Positions 17,031-26,320 of a DNA stretch of 34,182 nucleotides are shown in pieces (position 1 is the stretch's first letter; each line of letters starts with the position of its first letter). The stretch comes from Nitrospira sp. UW-LDO-01. GTDB taxonomy: Bacteria; Nitrospirota; Nitrospiria; Nitrospirales; Nitrospiraceae. The notes beneath the pieces are model-generated. The model worked only from the letters and a program-made list of their open reading frames with translations. It was not told the DNA's origin and did not search any database. The stretch covers positions 40,888 to 75,069 of the forward strand of contig NIUT01000048.1 of the NCBI GenBank assembly GCA_002254365.1, read 5' to 3'. The translations under genes and the position numbers were made by a program.

Positions 17031-17618
17031 GGCCATTTAAGCTGTTGAAAATGCTACATAGTTAAAAATACAGCTAACAGATCCATGACTCATTTCGTCA
17101 GATAATTTTACACCCCTACCAGGAGAAATCATGGATATGACGGTATTCTGTTAGTACAGCTGTTATAGATAAGCTTTTCACTTCAATTAGTTATCATTTG
17201 TTCACGATAGAGAATCGCGTCAGCTCTGTACTGTAAAATATTTTTACACTCGCATGTTTCCTGTTTAATCCTGCCTTCTGGCTAGGCATAGAGCCGTCTG
17301 GTGACTCTCCGGTTCGGAACGCTATTCGATCCGTTCCTCAGAACCATTCCTTAGACTACCCCGTTTGAGACCTCGCTACGCACTAGACAGCATGACAGAT
17401 CGCTCTATCCTGGAAAGGCGTCATCTCACCCTTTCCATGGATCCGGTCGCAAACCTGCACCATCGGTCCCACCAACGTACGTCGACTCGAACGACTCCAC
17501 ATCGCCTCCCCCCTGGACCGATCTTTCTCTACGCTTGGCAGCTATGAATTTGTGCAAGGGCTGTCGTAAGATAGCCGCTGATTGGATGGCTCGAACCTCC
17601 TGACCAGAAAGGTTATCC
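17031..17618. promoter_or_regulatory. divergent control region between PEP-CTERM gene and prsT
   Basis: No gene is visible in this AT-rich stretch. It holds several inverted repeats that could be activator sites upstream of the minus-strand sigma-54 promoter: TGTAAAA-TAT-TTTTACA (17232-17248), the palindrome ACAGCTGT (17156-17163), and CTAACAG (17074-17080) paired with CTGTTAG (17148-17154). TTTTACAC recurs at 17106 and 17242. Which of these, if any, binds PrsR is unknown. No clear sigma-70 promoter for prsT could be picked out. Confidence 0.45.
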
Positions 17619-19910
17619 ATGTCTTTTCGTTCCACGATGATCATCCGGAATCTGCTGCTCGCTCTCATCATAGTTGGCCATCTCGGGTGTGATTCGAAGA
17701 CACCGGGGGAAAAGACGGCCAAACATCGCGAACGAGCAGAAACCTATATAAAGAATGGCCAATATCCAGAAGCGATCATCGAATATCAAAACGTGATCCA
17801 GTCAGAGCCTAATAGCTCTGACACACATTACCGATTAGCCCTGGCCTACCTGAAACACGGTACGATTCCCAGCCTCCAGGCCGCCTTCTCTGAGCTCACG
17901 AGAACAGTGGCCTTGGACAAGGCGAATCAGGATGCCCAACTCAAGCTTGGCGAACTCTACCTTCTGGCACAGGATCCCGGCAAAGCCCGTGAACGCGCCG
18001 AGATCGTGTTGGCGTCTGCTCCTCAACACCTCGATGGACTGATCCTCCATGGACGGAGCTTGATCAATGAAAAACAGTACAAGGACGGTATTGCTGAGCT
18101 CAAGAAAGCACTCGAGCAAGACCCTAAGAATATCCAGGTCTACATTGACCTGGCCCGAGTCCATTTCCTCCTGAACGATAAGCCGGCAGCGGAGGCCACG
18201 CTCCGCCAAGCCTTGTCCGTCGATCCTCACGCGCTTCCGGCGCTCCTGGCATTGGCCGACTATTACGATGTCGTGGGACAATCAGCGCGGGCTGAGACGC
18301 ACTACCAGCAAGCTATGGAAGCCGATCCCGAGAATGAGGCGGTCTACCTTCACTTGGCAAGCCACTATCAACGTCATGCCAAACCGGTTGACGCAGAAGC
18401 CACTCTGCAGAAGTTGGTGGCGCGTAAGCCTCAAGCGGACACTCCGCTCATCCATCTCGGGGACTATTTCACCGCCCTGGGGCAACCAGAGAAAGCCCTT
18501 GTCAGCTACCGGCGGGCCACAGAAGTCGTCCCGTCGTCGTCCAACGCGCGAGATAAGTTGATCGGCCACTATCTGGATACAGGAAAGATCGCGGAGGCCG
18601 AGCCGCTCGTGAACGCTCTCCGGGACAAAGACAAACACGACCTTATGGGGCGGTTCTTCGATGCGCGGCTGAAGCTTGCCCATGCAAAACCCGATGAAGC
18701 TCTCACGCTGCTCCAGGCTGTTCTGAAGGACAGTCCTCAATTTGCCGGAGCTCACCATTTTCTCGGGATAGCGTACCTGCAAAAGCAGCAACTCCCTCAA
18801 GCCAAAGCCGCGATTGCTGACGCCGTGAAGTTCAACCCCCAGCTGAGCGATGCCCGAACGGCGCTGGCACAAATTCACCTGGCGGAAGGATCCGTCGACT
18901 TGGCGCTTGAGCAAGCACAAGCCGCCATTCAGATCAACCCACGTAACGTGCAGGCTGCCATCGTCGCTGGTACCGCCTACCTCCGGAAAGGCGATCTGAC
19001 GAAAAGCCGGAAGGTCTTTGAAGCCATCGCGCAAGCCGCCCCCAAAGAACCGATCGGCCCCTACAACCTCGGCTTAGTCGCCCGGGCGGAAAAGAATACG
19101 ACAAAAGCCCTGGCATATTTTGAAGAGGCCCTGGCCAAGCGCGCGACGGCTATCGAGCCGATTCTCCAAATCGTCGCCATCAAGAGCGTCCAGGGCAAGA
19201 CGCAAGAGGCACGGGAACGAGTGATCAAGCAGTTGGAGACCGTACCGAACAGTCCCTTGCTCCATAATCTGGTCGGACAACTCTGGCTGAATGCCAAGGA
19301 CCCTGCTCAGGCAGAGCAATCATTCAAGACCGCGATTGAAATCGACGGTTCAGCGCTGGCTCCATATTTGAACTTGGCGCAACTCTACTACCAAACCGGA
19401 AAGGTGGATCAATCGATCATAGAATATGAAACCATCCTCGCCAAAACCCCCAACGCCCCTGCCGCGCTGATGATGTTGGGCATCATCCATGAAGGCCGCA
19501 AAGAGTACGACAAGGCCAAAGAACGATACGACCAGATCCTCAAACTCAATCCCCGCTTCGCGCCGGCCGCCAATAACCTGGCCTGGTTGATCGCTGAGCA
19601 GGGAGGGAATCTCGACGTGGCTCTCTCTCATGCCCAGACCGCCCGAGAGCAGAGACCGGAAGACCCCAATATTGCCGATACGTTGGGATGGATTTACTAT
19701 AAGAAAAACGCCTCCCTCCTCGCTGTGAGCCTGCTGAAAGAGGCTGCAGACAAATTACCAAATGAGCCGCTCGTTCACTACCATCTCGGAATGGCACAGG
19801 CCAAGAACGGTGAGGTTGCGGCAGCCAAAGATGCGCTGCAGACCGCATTGAAGCTCAACCAGCATTTTACCGGAGCTGAGGACGCGAAGAAGACTCTTTC
19901 AGGGCTGTAA
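17619..19910 (+). CDS. prsT: PEP-CTERM system TPR lipoprotein PrsT
   Basis: A 763-residue periplasmic TPR protein. A short signal sequence ends in a lipobox (IIVGHLGC, Cys 24), so it should be lipid-anchored. The rest is an almost unbroken array of ~34-residue tetratricopeptide repeats; recurring signatures include AETYIKNGQYPEAIIEYQNVI, AYLQKQQLPQAKAAI and ERYDQILKLNPRFAPAANNLA. PrsT proteins of this form accompany XrtA loci and are thought to take part in assembly or export of the exopolysaccharide, like other TPR subunits of polymer secretion systems. The ATG at 17619 has AGAAAGG upstream. It is divergent from the PEP-CTERM gene, and its stop codon is only 10 bases from the stop codon of the convergent M48 gene. 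Confidence 0.85.
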   Translation: MSFRSTMIIRNLLLALIIVGHLGCDSKTPGEKTAKHRERAETYIKNGQYPEAIIEYQNVIQSEPNSSDTHYRLALAYLKHGTIPSLQAAFSELTRTVALDKANQDAQLKLGELYLLAQDPGKARERAEIVLASAPQHLDGLILHGRSLINEKQYKDGIAELKKALEQDPKNIQVYIDLARVHFLLNDKPAAEATLRQALSVDPHALPALLALADYYDVVGQSARAETHYQQAMEADPENEAVYLHLASHYQRHAKPVDAEATLQKLVARKPQADTPLIHLGDYFTALGQPEKALVSYRRATEVVPSSSNARDKLIGHYLDTGKIAEAEPLVNALRDKDKHDLMGRFFDARLKLAHAKPDEALTLLQAVLKDSPQFAGAHHFLGIAYLQKQQLPQAKAAIADAVKFNPQLSDARTALAQIHLAEGSVDLALEQAQAAIQINPRNVQAAIVAGTAYLRKGDLTKSRKVFEAIAQAAPKEPIGPYNLGLVARAEKNTTKALAYFEEALAKRATAIEPILQIVAIKSVQGKTQEARERVIKQLETVPNSPLLHNLVGQLWLNAKDPAQAEQSFKTAIEIDGSALAPYLNLAQLYYQTGKVDQSIIEYETILAKTPNAPAALMMLGIIHEGRKEYDKAKERYDQILKLNPRFAPAANNLAWLIAEQGGNLDVALSHAQTAREQRPEDPNIADTLGWIYYKKNASLLAVSLLKEAADKLPNEPLVHYHLGMAQAKNGEVAAAKDALQTALKLNQHFTGAEDAKKTLSGL

Positions 19911-19920
19911 CGGAACGTGA

Positions 19921-20931
19921 TCAGTCGAGTGGGGCAAACTGAAACTGCAACGATTCACCACGTTGACGTTTATGTTGGATTTCCGTGAAGGTTTCCTGAA
20001 ATGCAGCCAAGCGTTCCGTAGTGGTTGGATGAGTACGACTTATCTCATGCCCAGACGTGGATTGTGCCCGTTCGAGCTGCCGTAGCCGTTCCCATACCCG
20101 TCGAACCGCATCCAGATCATAGCCTGCCCGGGCCATGAGATACGCCCCGACATGATCGGCCTGCGCTTCGAGCATGCGAGCCTCTGGGTGAGGCGTATCT
20201 GGGGTCCCAGGCCCGACTGCCGCGTGGAGAAAAGCGTTCAGCATCACCCTCAGCTGAGCATTCTGGGCATGATTGAGGATGTTGTGCGCAACCTCATGCG
20301 CCAGAATCCAGGCCAATTCGTCATCCCTGACAAATGCTCGCATCGCTCCCGTCGTCACCGCAATGACTCGGCCATTAGACACCCCGTTGATGAGGTCGCT
20401 TTCAATCAGTCTCAACGAGAATTTGCAGACCGGCAGCGCCCGCATCGTCACGGTTCGACGCGCGGACCCACGCTGGACTTCTAACTGCAAGGGTTGAATA
20501 CGGGCCGCCGTCAGCCGAGACACCAGCTGCATGATTGTGTGCGCGTCGTGTGCTTCGACATTCGCCGTATTGACTTCAATGATATGATCCCCCAGAACAA
20601 GCCCAGCCTGGGCCGCAGGCAGGCGCGGATGCACATAGGAGACGATCGGACCTGTCACGCCTCGACTTGTGCCCCCTCCCTTTCTCGGATGGTTCTCAAG
20701 GAAGAACCCATAGGTCGCCTCCTGTTCGAACGGACACCAACCGACGGCTACGGCTAGGAGGGGCAAGCCGACATCATGCAGACGGCGTTGCAGTGCTTCC
20801 GGATCATTCGGGAGCGTGAGTTTTCGAACATCGTAGAGGCTGGAACAGGCGCTTAGGACAGCAAGCGCGAGAAGCAGGAACCCGATAGCGAGATTCCTAG
20901 AAAGTTTTAACACTGTAAACCGATCTAACAA
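19921..20931 (-). CDS. PDZ-M48 metalloprotease lipoprotein
   Basis: A 336-residue protein with a lipoprotein signal (ALAVLSAC, Cys 29). A PDZ domain spans ~90-165 (GPIVSYVHPRLPAAQAGLVLGDHIIEV), and a gluzincin peptidase domain carries the zinc motif HEVAH (212-216) and the third ligand in EAQAD (Glu 255), as in family M48. It is predicted to be an active periplasmic protease anchored in a membrane. The most upstream start in frame is a TTG at 20931; a GTG at 20913 is also possible, and neither has a strong ribosome binding site. It follows prsR by about 50 bases on the same strand and is probably co-transcribed with prsK-prsR. A target is not known; PEP-CTERM or EPS machinery would be an inference. 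Confidence 0.8.
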   Translation of the reverse strand: MLDRFTVLKLSRNLAIGFLLLALAVLSACSSLYDVRKLTLPNDPEALQRRLHDVGLPLLAVAVGWCPFEQEATYGFFLENHPRKGGGTSRGVTGPIVSYVHPRLPAAQAGLVLGDHIIEVNTANVEAHDAHTIMQLVSRLTAARIQPLQLEVQRGSARRTVTMRALPVCKFSLRLIESDLINGVSNGRVIAVTTGAMRAFVRDDELAWILAHEVAHNILNHAQNAQLRVMLNAFLHAAVGPGTPDTPHPEARMLEAQADHVGAYLMARAGYDLDAVRRVWERLRQLERAQSTSGHEISRTHPTTTERLAAFQETFTEIQHKRQRGESLQFQFAPLD

Positions 20932-20980
20932 CGTCTTGACAGGCTATTTGGACTCATCGCGAAATCGTGTTCAGGTGAGA

Positions 20981-22369
20981 TTAAACGTTTTCCGTTTGGC
21001 CTTCGGCTTTTGTCTTCTTCAACCCATAGCGGTCCAGTAATTGATAGAGAGTGGGACGACTGATCCCCAACTCAGCAGCCGTCTTGGATACATTCCCCTC
21101 ATGCTTATCCAAGGCTAACCGAACCAGATCCTTCTCGTGACGCTGGCGAGAGGTTTTTAAGCTCAACGCTTCATCGCCTCCCATAGCCAGGCCACAGAGT
21201 CCAAGATTTCCAGGGGTGATATAAGCCCCCTCAGCCATCAAAACCGCCCGATTCATTCGATTTTCCAATTCCCTCACATTCCCGGGCCACCCATACGCCT
21301 GTAATGCCGCCACCGCCTCTGGGGAAAAACCCTTCAGCTGTTTGCGTTGCTCGGCTGCAAATCGCATCATGAATCGGCGTGCGAGTAGAGCAATGTCGGC
21401 ACCGCGTTCATTCAGCTGAGGCACCGCAATTTCGATCACGCAAAGACGATAGAACAGGTCTTCCCGAAACCGCCCCTCCTCAATGGCCTTGTGAAGGTCA
21501 GCATTGGTAGCCGCAAGGATCCGGACGTCGACGGAAATCGCATCCTTTCCACCAAGCCGCTGGACTTTATGATCCTGCAAAAACCGCAAGAGCTTGACCT
21601 GTAAGCCAAGGGGAATATCACCGATCTCATCCAAAAAGAGCGTGCCACCATCAGCATACTCAATTCGCCCTTTCTTTTGCTGAGCCGCTCCGGTAAAGGC
21701 GCCTTTTTCATAGCCGAACAGCTCGCTCTCCAGGAGGTTGTCGGGAATGGCGCCGCAGTTGATCGCCACAAAAGGCTGTTCGCGGCGCGTACTCTGGCGA
21801 TGAATCGCCTGTGCCACCAGCTCTTTGCCGGTGCCACTTTCCCCCATGATCAATACGGGCATGGCGGTTGGGCCAACCTGACGAATCGATTGAAAGACCT
21901 CCTGCATCGGCTCACTAACCCCCACAATCCCTTCAAACTCTTCCCCTTCCACCGACGCATAATGGGCGCGGCGGTCTTGCTCCACACCATAGCGATACAG
22001 CGCTCGCTGCAGCACGACCCGTAAGACATCGAGTTGAATCGGCTTCTCAATGAAATCATACGCGCCGCTTTCAATGGCCGTCACAGCATTCGTGCGGTCA
22101 CTGTTACCGGTCACGACAATGACCTTGGCTAATGGATTCAGGTTCAGAACTTCACGCAAAATAGCCAATCCTTCCGAGGCGCCATCCACATCCGGAGGCA
22201 GACCAAGATCCAATAGCACCACCGGCGGCATCGCCGATCGGATCTGCGTCACCGCGGTTGCGCGGTCCTCTGCCTGAAGCACCTGGTAGTCGGACATCAG
22301 CGCCCATTTCATCTGGTCACGAATATCAGAATCGTCATCGACAACTAAAATGGTGGAGAGTGTGCTCAT
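20981..22369 (-). CDS. prsR: PrsR, sigma-54 activator response regulator
   Basis: A 462-residue NtrC-family regulator. The receiver domain (1-120) has the acidic pocket DDD (11-13), phospho-acceptor Asp 54 (LLDLGLP) and Lys 109 (IEKP). The AAA+ domain (~147-375) has Walker A GESGTGKE (176-183), the sigma-54 contact loop GAFTGA (223-228) and Walker B FLDEIGD (245-251). A Fis-type helix-turn-helix ends the protein (GNVSKTAAELGISRPTLYQL, ~425-444). It should therefore activate RpoN-dependent promoters when phosphorylated by the neighbouring kinase. In Zoogloea the PrsK-PrsR pair with RpoN controls PEP-CTERM gene expression. The gene starts 24 bases after prsK. Confidence 0.93.
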   Translation of the reverse strand: MSTLSTILVVDDDSDIRDQMKWALMSDYQVLQAEDRATAVTQIRSAMPPVVLLDLGLPPDVDGASEGLAILREVLNLNPLAKVIVVTGNSDRTNAVTAIESGAYDFIEKPIQLDVLRVVLQRALYRYGVEQDRRAHYASVEGEEFEGIVGVSEPMQEVFQSIRQVGPTAMPVLIMGESGTGKELVAQAIHRQSTRREQPFVAINCGAIPDNLLESELFGYEKGAFTGAAQQKKGRIEYADGGTLFLDEIGDIPLGLQVKLLRFLQDHKVQRLGGKDAISVDVRILAATNADLHKAIEEGRFREDLFYRLCVIEIAVPQLNERGADIALLARRFMMRFAAEQRKQLKGFSPEAVAALQAYGWPGNVRELENRMNRAVLMAEGAYITPGNLGLCGLAMGGDEALSLKTSRQRHEKDLVRLALDKHEGNVSKTAAELGISRPTLYQLLDRYGLKKTKAEGQTENV

Positions 22370-22393
22370 AGAGTATGCGGCTCCATCTGAATA

Positions 22394-24493
22394 TTATGAC
22401 GAAACAACCGATTGCCCTCGGGTATTGGAGGCCTGTGCCGCGGACAGGGATGAGAGAGGAAGTTCGATTCGCACGTTGGTTCCCTGCCCCACGGCACTCC
22501 GAATCTGAATCATGCCGCCATAGCCCTCGACGATTCGCCGACAGTGATACAACCCGATCCCAAGGCCGCCTGGCCGACTCGATTGCACCGGACGAAACAT
22601 CGATCGCAGTCTCTCCGGTGCAATACCACATCCGGTGTCTTCGACCGTCAGCACAAGAACCCTCTTGAGGTGCATGAGCGCGATTCGAATCTCTCCCTCT
22701 TCACCGACGGCTTGTTTGGCATTCAACAGGATGTTGAGCAACACTTGTTGGATCTCTTCTCGGACGATCATGATCGGTGGAACTGGTTCCATCGTGATCT
22801 GCCAGCACTGCCTCCTCTCCCCCAAGGAAGCGACGATGTCTTCAATCATCGAGAGCATATCCACCAGCTCCGGTGCGGCGGTGGTGGGTGCCTGGAATGC
22901 TTTGAGTGAGAGCTTCGACATCAGTGCTGTCATTTTCTTCGCGGTATCACTCACGGTCTTCATGGCGGACTCCTGAAACGCAGGATCCTGACCATGCAGA
23001 TCGGCGTTCTGTGCGACCAAGGACAGACGAGCCGCTAGATTCTTCAAGTCATGCAGACAGAAGGCAGAAAACCGATGCAGCGCTTCCAGCTCAGCCGAAC
23101 CCTGGCGCTCTTCCGCCAACCGTGCATGGGCCAACAACACGCCGGCATGATGTGCCATGGCCCTCAATAAATCATGATCATCCTGCCCATACGGTACCCC
23201 AGCCACATCCCCACTCAGGGCAATAAAACCGATTAGTTCTGACTCAGAACGAATCGGCACACACAAGACCGCACCGGTCGCCCTTACGAACGGATCTTCC
23301 AGCAACAATTCGACCATCTCCACAGTCAACGGCCTATCTGTCTCTGCCAGCGAGCGAATCAAACGATGAAAGACTTCTAGCGGTTCAGGCGGAGACTCGG
23401 TGTTCGTAGACCGCACCTGATGAAATCGTCCTTCAGCCTCGATTTTGTGCCAGAGCGAAATTCGGCCTGCAGAAAATGTGCGGCTCAGCAGCCCCAGCAG
23501 TCCATCCCAAATCGCATCTACGGAATCTCTGCCCCGAAACACTTCCGTGACTTCCAGCCACTGCGCCCGGTAATCATACTTCGACCGGTAAAAATTGCGC
23601 GTCACAGTGGTCCGCAACGCTGTCCGTGTACTGCGAGACAGCACCAGTATCGCCAATGCTATCAAGGCCAACAACACAAAGAGCACGCTCAAGGCGACTC
23701 CGAACGATACCCCCACGGAGCGGACAACTTGACTGACGACACCAACTCCAAACAAATACAGTCCTACCACCAGAAATGTCAGTGACCCGGACAGCACTTT
23801 CGGCGAGATATAGATCCGTTCCGTAAAAGACTGAAACCTCGCTCGCATGAATCCATAGGCCATGAGGCCCACCACCATAAGAATGGCAAGCCCATGTGTG
23901 GCAGCATCAAGCCGCTGTCCCTGCGGAAAGACTGTTTGGCTCAATGCAAAAATCCGGAATCCGGCCAACGCAACCAACCCAACCAGCACAAACTTCAGTT
24001 GATAGAGGAAGGGGTCTTTCAACGTGCGTAGAAGCCCTTCCATGTAGGCAATGCTCACGACATACATGATGATGAGGAACAGGTAGGTGATGTTTCCACT
24101 CAGCCCCACTTCATTCCCGAGCCTGTCCCTCGATGCATCGACATCCAACATAGCCACGACAACCCACATGCCCAAACCAATAGACGCAGCGGTTGAGAGG
24201 TATTGCAGCCAGCGAATGCGCGTTACATCTTCGTCCAGCTCCTGCTCGAACGCGGTCGCCGCATGAAACAACATCACCACCAGTAGCAGTTCACTGAGAA
24301 AACACAGGGCAGACCCGAGTCCCGACACTGCCTGAGGAACGCTCACCAGCCACTCGCCGACACAGACACCTGCTGCACCCAACAACACGCCGGCAACACT
24401 CCGATGAAAGCGGCTTGCCCACCCCTTGAGAACAGTGGTGAGAGTCAACGCCAAGCAGGTCGAAACCGCGAGCAGGACGATGATGTCAATCAT
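22394..24493 (-). CDS. prsK: PrsK, XrtA/PEP-CTERM sensor histidine kinase
   Basis: A 699-residue membrane kinase. The N-terminal ~290 residues hold about nine hydrophobic helices, the typical PrsK membrane region. A GAF domain follows (~325-465). The kinase core has H-box HDLKN (His 481), N-box NILLNAKQAV (Asn 591), G1 DTGCGI (619-624) and G2 GGLGIGL (642-648). It presumably senses an envelope or polymer signal and phosphorylates PrsR, the next gene downstream. The start at 24493 (MIDIIVLLAV) gives the normal N-terminus. The ~147 bases between xrtA and prsK leave room for a promoter of the kinase-regulator unit. Confidence 0.92.
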   Translation of the reverse strand: MIDIIVLLAVSTCLALTLTTVLKGWASRFHRSVAGVLLGAAGVCVGEWLVSVPQAVSGLGSALCFLSELLLVVMLFHAATAFEQELDEDVTRIRWLQYLSTAASIGLGMWVVVAMLDVDASRDRLGNEVGLSGNITYLFLIIMYVVSIAYMEGLLRTLKDPFLYQLKFVLVGLVALAGFRIFALSQTVFPQGQRLDAATHGLAILMVVGLMAYGFMRARFQSFTERIYISPKVLSGSLTFLVVGLYLFGVGVVSQVVRSVGVSFGVALSVLFVLLALIALAILVLSRSTRTALRTTVTRNFYRSKYDYRAQWLEVTEVFRGRDSVDAIWDGLLGLLSRTFSAGRISLWHKIEAEGRFHQVRSTNTESPPEPLEVFHRLIRSLAETDRPLTVEMVELLLEDPFVRATGAVLCVPIRSESELIGFIALSGDVAGVPYGQDDHDLLRAMAHHAGVLLAHARLAEERQGSAELEALHRFSAFCLHDLKNLAARLSLVAQNADLHGQDPAFQESAMKTVSDTAKKMTALMSKLSLKAFQAPTTAAPELVDMLSMIEDIVASLGERRQCWQITMEPVPPIMIVREEIQQVLLNILLNAKQAVGEEGEIRIALMHLKRVLVLTVEDTGCGIAPERLRSMFRPVQSSRPGGLGIGLYHCRRIVEGYGGMIQIRSAVGQGTNVRIELPLSSLSAAQASNTRGQSVVSS

Positions 24494-24640
24494 TGTGAAA
24501 CCCGGAGATCCTGTAACCTATGAAACGACAGCGGAACACCCGTGAAAGGAGGACACTCTTTATACGTATCGATACTGAACGGACAGAGTGAGCTCCAACG
24601 GATCGTGGGGACCTCGGCGGTCGTACGCTATAAGAGTGCT

Positions 24641-26293
24641 TCAGCTTGCTGGCATGAAATCAACGATCAACGGCCATGAGTCTTGAAGGAACATGCGCGC
24701 CTGCGCTTGTGCCGCCTCCACCGTCGTCGTCACAGGCACCGAAATCCGAACCAATGCGCCATCCGATCGATGCTTGGTTGCGGCATCCCAGATCAGATAC
24801 GCTTTGGCCCAGTACTCGCTGGCAATCACCCGCCCACGATCATGATACCAATACACGATCACCTGCTTATCAAGCCCTTTTTGTATCGTCACCTCGTTGA
24901 CCGTGATGGAACGATCAGCTACCGAAACAACCATCTCCGTAGACTCGACAAATTGCCATCCGGCCCCGGGAAGACAGTTCTTCGGTGAGTGATATGTAGC
25001 ACCAGTTCGTTGTGACTCATAATAACCTACATAGAGCCACACCGGCCCATTCGAAGATGAGCGATCAGCGATTACCCGGGCGACAGGTCTTGGCGTGCGC
25101 TCCGTTGATGAAACCGGTCGTGCTTCAGGTACCATGGGAGAAATCGGGACGTACACCCGCATGATGTATTCAGACAGTCGGAGAACCTTCAAGACCTCTT
25201 CCTCTAAACCCAATTCTGTTCCAGCCCAACGCTCGGCGATGGTGAGTGGGAAGTTCTGAAGGGACTGCTTTGTGGGAATGCGTTCTCCTTGAGATACTGA
25301 CTGCACAGCAAGGAGAGCACAGCACAGGAAGCCCATCGCAATCCCGATCGGTTTCTTCTGAAGGGCAAACGGCTGTGGGCGTGAAACAGTAGGCGTATTG
25401 TGTTGGCCTGCGCCAACCTGATCTCGGCCTAACTTCGAGAGTACGAAACCTCCCAGGAGAAGAAACAGAAACGCCACCAGAAAGATCAACCAGCCCTCAA
25501 AGGTATGATAAAACCCTTGAGCAGCTTCAGGTCCCCAGTAGTGGGCCAAGACCCCTGTGCCACTCACTCGCACCGCATTCGCCGCAATCGCGATGGGAAC
25601 AGAGAGCGTCACCAAGACCCACCGTTTCCACAGCATGGTCTGGGAAAAGTAAGCAAACACTGTCCCTAAGGCTACTAACGCCTGCAGAGAACGAATTCCG
25701 CTGCAGGCCTCCGCGACTTCAAGTCTCGTGCTGGCCAACACGATGACGTTCCCCTCCCGCAACACGGGAATTCCGAACGTATCGAGACAATACGTAGCCG
25801 TCTTGGCAGCAAATACCTGTAACGGGAAGGCGATAGCATTCACCACGATGGCAGGAAGAGGGATCATGAACAGCATGAACCCGATTGGAAACACGAGAAC
25901 TTTGAGCGCTTCACGCCCGAGAATCAGAAGCACTCCGCCAGCAAGGACAATCAGCAGCGACACACGTTGCATGTACAACTCGGCTCCGAGAAGGCCGACC
26001 AGCAAAATACTTAGTCCAAGCCCGATCAGAGGCATGCCGAAACGATCGAGCTGAGGTGGGCAGGCAAGAAGATGCTGACGTCGTTCCCAGATAAAGTAGG
26101 CCACAATGAATGGAATCAAGAATCCATGCGAATAGTCCGGGTCATCATTCCACTGCACGACCATGTGATAAAGAACAGGATAGTACAGTATCGCCAGCAA
26201 GCCCACGAGGCCGACCAGCAAACTTCCGGTCACCATGGCATCGGACCCGATGGGCTCTCTCATCGGTTGAGAGAGATGATCTGCTTCTTTCAT
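24641..26293 (-). CDS. xrtA: exosortase A fused to EpsI domain
   Basis: A 550-residue protein with two parts. Residues ~20-290 form the polytopic exosortase, with the transpeptidase-like residues Cys 197 (EACSGIRS), Arg 242 (NAVRVSG) and His 263 (FYHTFEG) all present; it should cleave PEP-CTERM proteins in the membrane. Residues ~315-550 form an EpsI-like periplasmic domain (NFPLTIAERW, LYVGYYESQRTGATYHSPKNCLPG in two parts, GWQFVES), which in other bacteria is a separate or fused partner in exopolysaccharide production. Between YIMRVYV and LYVGYYES there is an insert of ~35 Pro/Arg/Ser-rich residues (about 383-417) that I do not expect in EpsI. The gene lies 27 bases after the glycosyltransferase stop codon. 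Confidence 0.93.
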   Translation of the reverse strand: MKEADHLSQPMREPIGSDAMVTGSLLVGLVGLLAILYYPVLYHMVVQWNDDPDYSHGFLIPFIVAYFIWERRQHLLACPPQLDRFGMPLIGLGLSILLVGLLGAELYMQRVSLLIVLAGGVLLILGREALKVLVFPIGFMLFMIPLPAIVVNAIAFPLQVFAAKTATYCLDTFGIPVLREGNVIVLASTRLEVAEACSGIRSLQALVALGTVFAYFSQTMLWKRWVLVTLSVPIAIAANAVRVSGTGVLAHYWGPEAAQGFYHTFEGWLIFLVAFLFLLLGGFVLSKLGRDQVGAGQHNTPTVSRPQPFALQKKPIGIAMGFLCCALLAVQSVSQGERIPTKQSLQNFPLTIAERWAGTELGLEEEVLKVLRLSEYIMRVYVPISPMVPEARPVSSTERTPRPVARVIADRSSSNGPVWLYVGYYESQRTGATYHSPKNCLPGAGWQFVESTEMVVSVADRSITVNEVTIQKGLDKQVIVYWYHDRGRVIASEYWAKAYLIWDAATKHRSDGALVRISVPVTTTVEAAQAQARMFLQDSWPLIVDFMPAS

Positions 26294-26320
26294 GGTACCA
26301 TCCTTCCGCGATCGAGCATC

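Noticed and set aside
18282-19034. 250-codon minus-strand frame inside prsT
   Set aside because: It is the antisense shadow of a regular TPR repeat array; no independent start signal.
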